DNA of 10,353 bases from JAZFYD01 sp036443405 (lineage in GTDB: Bacteria > Planctomycetota > PLA2), in contig JAZFYD010000064.1 in the NCBI GenBank assembly GCA_036443405.1, forward strand, positions 1-10,353, read 5' to 3'. Shown in pieces: positions 6,554 to 10,353 of this stretch. How positions within the stretch are numbered: the stretch's first letter is position 1; each line of letters starts with the position of its first letter. Under the pieces are notes generated by a model. That model saw nothing but the letters and a program-made list of their open reading frames with translations, ran no database searches and was not told the DNA's origin. Position numbers and translations under genes: made by a program.

Positions 6554-6787
6554 CTACATGTCGACCGGACGCACGGTCGAACGCCGATTGCCCTGCGTGC
6601 GCGCGATGGCCGAGTCGAGCATCCCGTGGATGTTCTCGCTCACGGCCTGAATGAGATCACCGGAGCACTTCATGCCCTGGCTCTTCACGTACGCCTTCAC
6701 CTTGCTGCCGACGCACAGGACGTCGCGCTTTCCGGCCTTGCGGCGGGCGGGCGCCTTCTTCTTTGCCTTCTTCTTCTTAGCGGCCAT
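6554..6787 (-). CDS. Small histone-fold DNA-binding protein with lysine-rich tail
   Basis: A 77-residue, strongly basic protein, probably a DNA-binding chromosomal protein. Residues 2-21 are a Lys/Ala/Arg-rich tail (AAKKKKAKKKAPARRKAGKR), like those of H1-type and other bacterial nucleoid proteins. Residues about 22-77 fit a single histone fold: first helix SKVKAYVKSQGMK (28-40), loop CSGD (41-44), long middle helix LIQAVSENIHGMLDSAIART (45-64), then NRRSTVRPVDM (67-77). That last piece matches the archaeal histone GRKTIKAEDI loop (R-x-T-V/I-x-x-x-D). Compared with HMf histones, the middle helix is about one turn shorter and the third helix is cut off almost at once. The ATG at 6787 is chosen over 6793 because GGAGGA lies exactly 6 bases before 6787 but touches 6793. 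The gene has its own likely promoter and a 3' hairpin. The assignment comes from reading the sequence against known histone patterns. Dimer-only packing is an inference from the short end. Confidence 0.75.
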   Translation of the reverse strand: MAAKKKKAKKKAPARRKAGKRDVLCVGSKVKAYVKSQGMKCSGDLIQAVSENIHGMLDSAIARTQGNRRSTVRPVDM

Positions 6788-6793
6788 TGTCAT

Positions 6794-6799
6794 TCCTCC
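6794..6799 (-). promoter_or_regulatory. Strong ribosome binding site of the histone-like gene
   Basis: GGAGGA, a near-perfect Shine-Dalgarno sequence, lies 6 bases before ATG 6787 on the minus strand. It is the strongest such site in the window and suggests high translation. It rules out the ATG at 6793, which directly touches it. Confidence 0.75.
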
Positions 6800-6881
6800 G
6801 AGTGCAGACTAGAGAGTTGAATGGGTCGATGGGAGTTTCCCGAAAACGTCGCGGAAGCCACCGTACGCCCGATTGAGGCGA

Positions 6882-6910
6882 TTTTTAGCAGAGGCGTCCG
6901 ACTGCATCAA
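6882..6910 (-). promoter_or_regulatory. Likely sigma70-type promoter of the histone-like gene
   Basis: On the minus strand TTGATG (6910-6905) and TAAAAA (6887-6882, followed by T) are separated by exactly 17 bases. Each box matches 4 of 6 consensus positions. The region upstream to about 6970 contains A-runs (GAAAAACG, GGAAAATTG) that could act as an UP element, unusual for this GC-rich window. Transcription would begin near 6875, giving a leader of about 88 bases before ATG 6787. Confidence 0.45.
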
Positions 6911-6979
6911 CTCGTGAATCGGCTCAAATCACACGAATTCGACGTTTTTCTTGCGATCCCCAATTTTCCACACCGGTGA

Positions 6980-7660
6980 TCAGGCGGCGTACGTCGTCGG
7001 ATCCGGGACGTTTGCATCCTCAAAACCACGTCGTCGCAACCTGCACGCTTCGCATTTGCCGCAGTGCACAAGCGGGCCGGGAGGGTCGTAACAAGACAGG
7101 GTTTTCTCCAGTGGCACCATCAGGCGGGTTCCCAACCGGACGATCCCCGATTTCGTCTCATCGAGCAGTGGCGACAGCACTTTCGGCGCATTCCCCTCGA
7201 CGCCTGCCTTCGTGGCGACCGCCGCCAGGCGCTGAAACGCTTCGAGAAATTCGGGGCGACAATCGGGATACCCGGAATAGTCCAACCGGTTCGCGCCGAT
7301 CACGATGGCGCTTGCACCGCGCGCCTCGGCCAAACCCAGCGCCAGCGCCAGAAACAGCGTGTTTCGAGCCGGCACGTAGGTCGGCGGGATCGCATCGGGG
7401 TTCGGATCGCGGTCTTTCGGGACGGGCGTGTCACCGGTCAACGCGCTCCCGCCCACGGCGCGGAGATTCACTGACAAAACCACGTGCTCGGCCGCCTGCA
7501 GGGCCTCCGAGATCGCCTCGGACGCTGCGAGTTCCGCGCTGTGGCGTTGGCCGTAGTCCACGGACAACGTGATGAGCTCAAAACCCTCGGCGCGCGCCCA
7601 CGCGGCGGAAACCGCGGAGTCCAGCCCGCCCGACAGCAAGATGACCGCGCGCTTGCCCAT
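6980..7660 (-). CDS. queC: 7-cyano-7-deazaguanine synthase QueC
   Basis: A 226-residue protein, the usual QueC length. QueC converts 7-carboxy-7-deazaguanine to preQ0 with ATP and ammonia in the cytoplasm, on the way to queuosine in tRNA or deazaguanine changes in DNA. The PP-loop ATP-binding motif SGGLDS is at residues 10-15, followed by SVDYGQRH (33-40). The family segment PARN is at 97-100, and GANRLDYSGYPDCRPEF (122-138) lines the active site. The zinc site is complete: Cys190, Cys200, Cys203 and Cys206 in LSCYDPPGPLVHCGKCEACR. The ATG at 7660 lies 5 bases after the GTPase stop with no clear ribosome binding site of its own, so translational coupling is likely. No queD, queE, queF or tgt gene and no preQ1 riboswitch is visible in the window, so the other pathway genes must be elsewhere. 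The call is very secure. Confidence 0.97.
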   Translation of the reverse strand: MGKRAVILLSGGLDSAVSAAWARAEGFELITLSVDYGQRHSAELAASEAISEALQAAEHVVLSVNLRAVGGSALTGDTPVPKDRDPNPDAIPPTYVPARNTLFLALALGLAEARGASAIVIGANRLDYSGYPDCRPEFLEAFQRLAAVATKAGVEGNAPKVLSPLLDETKSGIVRLGTRLMVPLEKTLSCYDPPGPLVHCGKCEACRLRRRGFEDANVPDPTTYAA

Positions 7661-7665
7661 GCCGG

Positions 7666-9393
7666 TTACCCGATCTCGGTCTGCAGGCGCCGCACGTCCG
7701 CCTGGAGCTCCCCAGCTTGCGCCACGGTCTCCTTGAGCGACCGCCGCCTCGATTCGTAAAAATCCCGGAAAGGAACAAATCCGTCGAGCACTGCGGTGAC
7801 CGCGCGATCCGCTTCGGCGGCGACCGCCTGCCGAACCGCTTCGAGTGTCGCGTCACGCGTCCGCCGCACGCCGTTTTCGAAATTCTCGACCGCCTTTTGC
7901 CGGCGCGCCGGCAGGATAAAAAACCCTCCGAGCGCAATCGCGGCAGCGAGCCCGATCCCGAACACGCCGAATACCGACGGTAACAGCGTTGCCGCCATCG
8001 TCGCCCCCAAACCCGCCGCCACCGCCTCGGTCTTGAGCAACCGCGACAGCACGCGGGACGCGAGTTGCCGAACGCGAGCGCACTCCCCCTCAGGGCTCCA
8101 CGCCTGCACCTCGCGATTGGCTGAATCGAGTATCTCGTCGAGCGCGGCACGGCGCCGCTCCCGAAATCCGGTGCCCGCGAGAATCTGGTCGGCGTACTTC
8201 TTGGCCGCGACGTGCTCTTCGAAGTACGCGACCGATCGATCCCAGAGCGATTGAGTTTCGCCGCCGAGCCACTGCACGAGGTCTTCTACTTTGCTCTCGA
8301 TCTCGCCCGCCGCGCCGCGCACAACTTCATCCTCGAAGTACTTCTTGAACCGGCCCTCGTCCGAAAGCACGCGCAGGTTCTTGAACCGGAACACATCCAG
8401 CAAGAACGCACGGCCACGCGCCTCCAGGTTCTCGAACGCAACGGCGATGGGCGCAACGAGCCGCTCGGCCCGTTCGCAAAGCGACGTCTCGGCGAACCGG
8501 ATCTGCTCCTCGAGCGTCTTCCAACCCTTGAAGTCGTCCTCGAGCACGTCCAGTTGCGTGGTCGCCGAACGCTCCACTCGCTTCGTGACGTCGAGCGCGG
8601 CGCCGAGCGGGCTCCTCAGTTTCAGCCGGACCTGCTGCTCCTCGGAGAGGTTCTCGACGATGTACCGTTCGACCGCCGGGATCCCGCTTGCTTCCAGCGC
8701 CTCCTCGTCACCGTCCTTGCGCGCCTTGCGCGCCGCGTGGGACGACACCGGAAGCAGCGGCGGGCTGAATCCGAGGTGCTCGCGAAACGAATTCGTGAGG
8801 TACTCGAGCACGATCTCCCGATGCTCGGGGGGATGCATGTCCGTCTTGGACAGCACGCACGCGACCTCCTTTTTCCACCGCTCCCGGATCTCCTTGAGCA
8901 GCTGGATCTCGGTCTGCGTCAACGGACAGTCGATCGACGTCACGAAAAACACGATGTCCGCGCGCGGCAGGAACCCCTTGGTGATCTCCTGGTGGCGCAT
9001 CAGCGGTGAGTTCGTTCCGGGTGTGTCGACGACATGGAGCTGCTGGAGCGCCTTCACGGGAACGGTGCGGCGAAGGATGTGCTCCTCGAGCACCGTCTCT
9101 TCCTCCGTTTCGCCGTACGCGAGCACGTGCACGCGGTCGGTCAGCGGCGTCGGCCCCTCGGGACAGACGTCGGCGTCGAGGATCGCGTTGATGAACGCCG
9201 ACTTGCCGGCTTTCACCTCGCCGACCACGACCAGGAGAAACATCTCATCGAGGTGCGCGAGCAACTCGTCGACGTGGGCGACGGCTGTCCCCTTGGCGTC
9301 CGCGCCCTCCACGAGCTCTTTGACCCGCAGCAGGAGCGCGCGCTCTTTCTCAACGGCTTTCGCGGCGTCCTCGGGAAGGATTTGGCGCAGCAC
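7666..9393 (-). CDS. Bacterial dynamin-like GTPase
   Basis: A 575-residue large GTPase of the dynamin superfamily. The GTP-binding motifs are in order: P-loop GEVKAGKS (58-65), a switch I threonine in GPTPLTDRV (80-88), switch II DTPG (123-126), and SKTD (182-185) in place of N/TKxD. Residues about 245-450 are mostly charged helices, as in dynamin stalks. Residues about 456-495 are strongly hydrophobic (GLGATMAATLLPSVFGVFGI, then GLAAAIALGGFFI), a likely membrane-inserting hairpin or paddle. The final 80 residues return to helical sequence. By family knowledge such proteins bind, fuse or repair membranes, often under stress. The start is a GTG at 9393 with a weak ribosome binding site; an in-frame stop lies 4 codons upstream and no better start occurs before the P-loop region. 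It follows the metallopeptidase gene by 21 bases and is followed by queC after 5 bases. No partner dynamin gene is seen, although many bacterial ones are paired. Confidence 0.92.
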   Translation of the reverse strand: MLRQILPEDAAKAVEKERALLLRVKELVEGADAKGTAVAHVDELLAHLDEMFLLVVVGEVKAGKSAFINAILDADVCPEGPTPLTDRVHVLAYGETEEETVLEEHILRRTVPVKALQQLHVVDTPGTNSPLMRHQEITKGFLPRADIVFFVTSIDCPLTQTEIQLLKEIRERWKKEVACVLSKTDMHPPEHREIVLEYLTNSFREHLGFSPPLLPVSSHAARKARKDGDEEALEASGIPAVERYIVENLSEEQQVRLKLRSPLGAALDVTKRVERSATTQLDVLEDDFKGWKTLEEQIRFAETSLCERAERLVAPIAVAFENLEARGRAFLLDVFRFKNLRVLSDEGRFKKYFEDEVVRGAAGEIESKVEDLVQWLGGETQSLWDRSVAYFEEHVAAKKYADQILAGTGFRERRRAALDEILDSANREVQAWSPEGECARVRQLASRVLSRLLKTEAVAAGLGATMAATLLPSVFGVFGIGLAAAIALGGFFILPARRQKAVENFENGVRRTRDATLEAVRQAVAAEADRAVTAVLDGFVPFRDFYESRRRSLKETVAQAGELQADVRRLQTEIG

Positions 9394-9414
9394 GGCGGGA
9401 GTCTAGCACAGGGT

Positions 9415-10353
9415 TCAGCGCGCATCCGCGGCGGCGGCCGCGTACCGGTCGCGGCGCGCATCGAGGGCGGTGCGAACGTAGTGGCTCACGTTGCCGACCA
9501 CGTCGAGCAAGAGGCCTGGGTCTTCGGCACCAAATCCGTCGGCCAAGAAGACCCAAGCCCCTTTCACCTGCAGCGCGACCGTCCCATCCGACGTGCGCAG
9601 CACCTGCGTTTCGCCGGCAGTCGCCATCCACTCCCCGCCGTCACGCTTCGCCGCCCACGTGAGCCAAGCGTCCGCGAACGCACGCGCGTCATCCGAGCTG
9701 TCCCATACGGACGCGATCGTGACGAGGAGCCGATCATCCGGGCCCGAAAAGAGATGGCATCGATCCCCGTCCCAGCCAGAGGCGGCGCCCTCCGCGACCG
9801 GCGCTTCCAACGTTTGCAGAAACATCGTGCGGATCGTCCATTCGCCCAGCACCGAAACGTCGAGCTTTGTGTATCCGGCGCCGAGAAACTTCGAGGGGTC
9901 GCCGCCCCTCACGACAGTCGGGTCGTCGGGTCGCTCCGTGCAGTACTTGTGCGGGTGCAGGATCTGCTCGGTGGATCGCGGCGGATCGGCAAAGGCCCGC
10001 GAGTGGCCGGCGAGCCCCCACGCGCGATGCATGTACACGATGAACTCCGCGCCGGTTTCATAGATGAACTTGGGCATTTCGTAAAACACGCGCGGCTCCG
10101 CGGCCGTGTCACCGCCAAACGTTACGCCGCCCCGAACCCTCCCGTGCCGGACAACAGGCAGGCCCGGGAGCGCTCGCGACAATGCCGCCGACAAGAATTC
10201 GGCCTCGCCTTCGAGTAGAGCCGTAGACGCGGAATGCCAGTCCCGGTCGAGATCCGACAGCACCGCCCTCCCCGTCGAATGACGACCGTTGCGCTGGCGA
10301 TAGACGTGAACAAGCTCGTGTGCGAGCAACGAGATGAGGTCGTCGTCCGTCAA
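9415..10353 (-). CDS. Putative zinc metallopeptidase with HELVH motif (5' end outside the window)
   Basis: The C-terminal 312 residues of a protein whose start lies beyond the right edge. Near the visible beginning, LLAHELVHVYRQRNG gives a zinc HExxH motif (12-16 of the visible part). LLEGEAEF (46-53) supplies a likely third ligand Glu48, the gluzincin arrangement. Further conserved-looking blocks are RSTEQILHPHKY (126-137), GWDGDR (193-198) and VWDSSDDARAFADAW (216-230). I recall the same order of blocks, HELxHALQDQ...EGxA...PxSTEQxLHPxKY...GWGGDR...WDxxxDAxEF, in large uncharacterised bacterial proteins of several phyla. No membrane helix is seen in the visible part, and any signal peptide would be outside the window. 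It stops 21 bases before the GTPase start, so the two are probably co-transcribed. The substrate is unknown and activity is inferred from the motif alone. Confidence 0.75.
   Translation of the reverse strand: MTDDDLISLLAHELVHVYRQRNGRHSTGRAVLSDLDRDWHSASTALLEGEAEFLSAALSRALPGLPVVRHGRVRGGVTFGGDTAAEPRVFYEMPKFIYETGAEFIVYMHRAWGLAGHSRAFADPPRSTEQILHPHKYCTERPDDPTVVRGGDPSKFLGAGYTKLDVSVLGEWTIRTMFLQTLEAPVAEGAASGWDGDRCHLFSGPDDRLLVTIASVWDSSDDARAFADAWLTWAAKRDGGEWMATAGETQVLRTSDGTVALQVKGAWVFLADGFGAEDPGLLLDVVGNVSHYVRTALDARRDRYAAAAADAR

Noticed and set aside
6788..6793. Earlier ATG for the histone-like gene
   Set aside because: The Shine-Dalgarno sequence directly touches this ATG; the next ATG at 6787 has ideal 6-base spacing.
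7661..7700. Possible preQ1 riboswitch before queC
   Set aside because: Only 5 bases separate queC from the upstream coding region, and no pseudoknot-type sequence is seen.
8212..9406. Plus-strand frames of 265 and 371 residues opposite the GTPase
   Set aside because: Both lie over intact P-loop, DTPG and SKTD motifs on the minus strand; the second is Ser/Arg-rich shadow sequence.
9034..10218. 394-residue plus-strand open frame spanning the GTPase and metallopeptidase genes
   Set aside because: It crosses the boundary between two well-supported minus-strand genes and has shadow-type composition.

Overview
This is a GC-rich bacterial chromosome segment, probably from Planctomycetota or a related uncultured lineage. 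Third codon positions are mostly G or C, and long shadow ORFs lie opposite the real genes. The taxonomic guess rests on four things: an exported TPR/secretin-like protein of a type common in planctomycetes, a small lysine-tailed histone-fold protein, exported HEAT/coiled-coil proteins with no close functional name, and REP-like hairpins. No rRNA, tRNA, CRISPR array, transposase or integrase is visible.

Left part, plus strand (1-5284). The window opens in the last 53 codons of a DppC/OppC-type ABC transporter permease. A dGTPase-like HD-domain triphosphohydrolase (221-1393) follows, then a 923-residue exported protein with TPR-like N-terminal helices and two secretin-like modules (1464-4235). 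A 335-base non-coding stretch holds a strong polypyrimidine tract and a nested hairpin. The last plus-strand gene (4571-5284) resembles only the N-terminal part of the DnaG primase catalytic core (Toprim_N). It has no zinc finger and stops where the TOPRIM domain should begin. A 12-bp direct repeat and a perfect hairpin sit at its 3' end.

Right part, minus strand (5417-10353). Reading from the right edge leftwards: a 5'-truncated HELVH putative zinc metallopeptidase, a dynamin-like GTPase starting 21 bases after it, and queC (7-cyano-7-deazaguanine synthase) starting 5 bases after the GTPase. This spacing looks like one operon. A 192-base, comparatively AT-rich gap with a plausible sigma70-type promoter then precedes a 77-residue histone-fold protein with a lysine-rich tail. 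A 13-bp perfect hairpin separates it from the last minus-strand gene, an exported coiled-coil/HEAT-like protein.

The most noteworthy items are the bacterial histone with a short final helix, the orphan primase fragment with repeats at its end, and the duplicated secretin-like exported protein. The dgt-like, queC and histone genes all concern nucleotides, RNA modification or DNA, but nothing in the layout shows that they form one system. I see no convincing new multi-gene defence or mobile system here.
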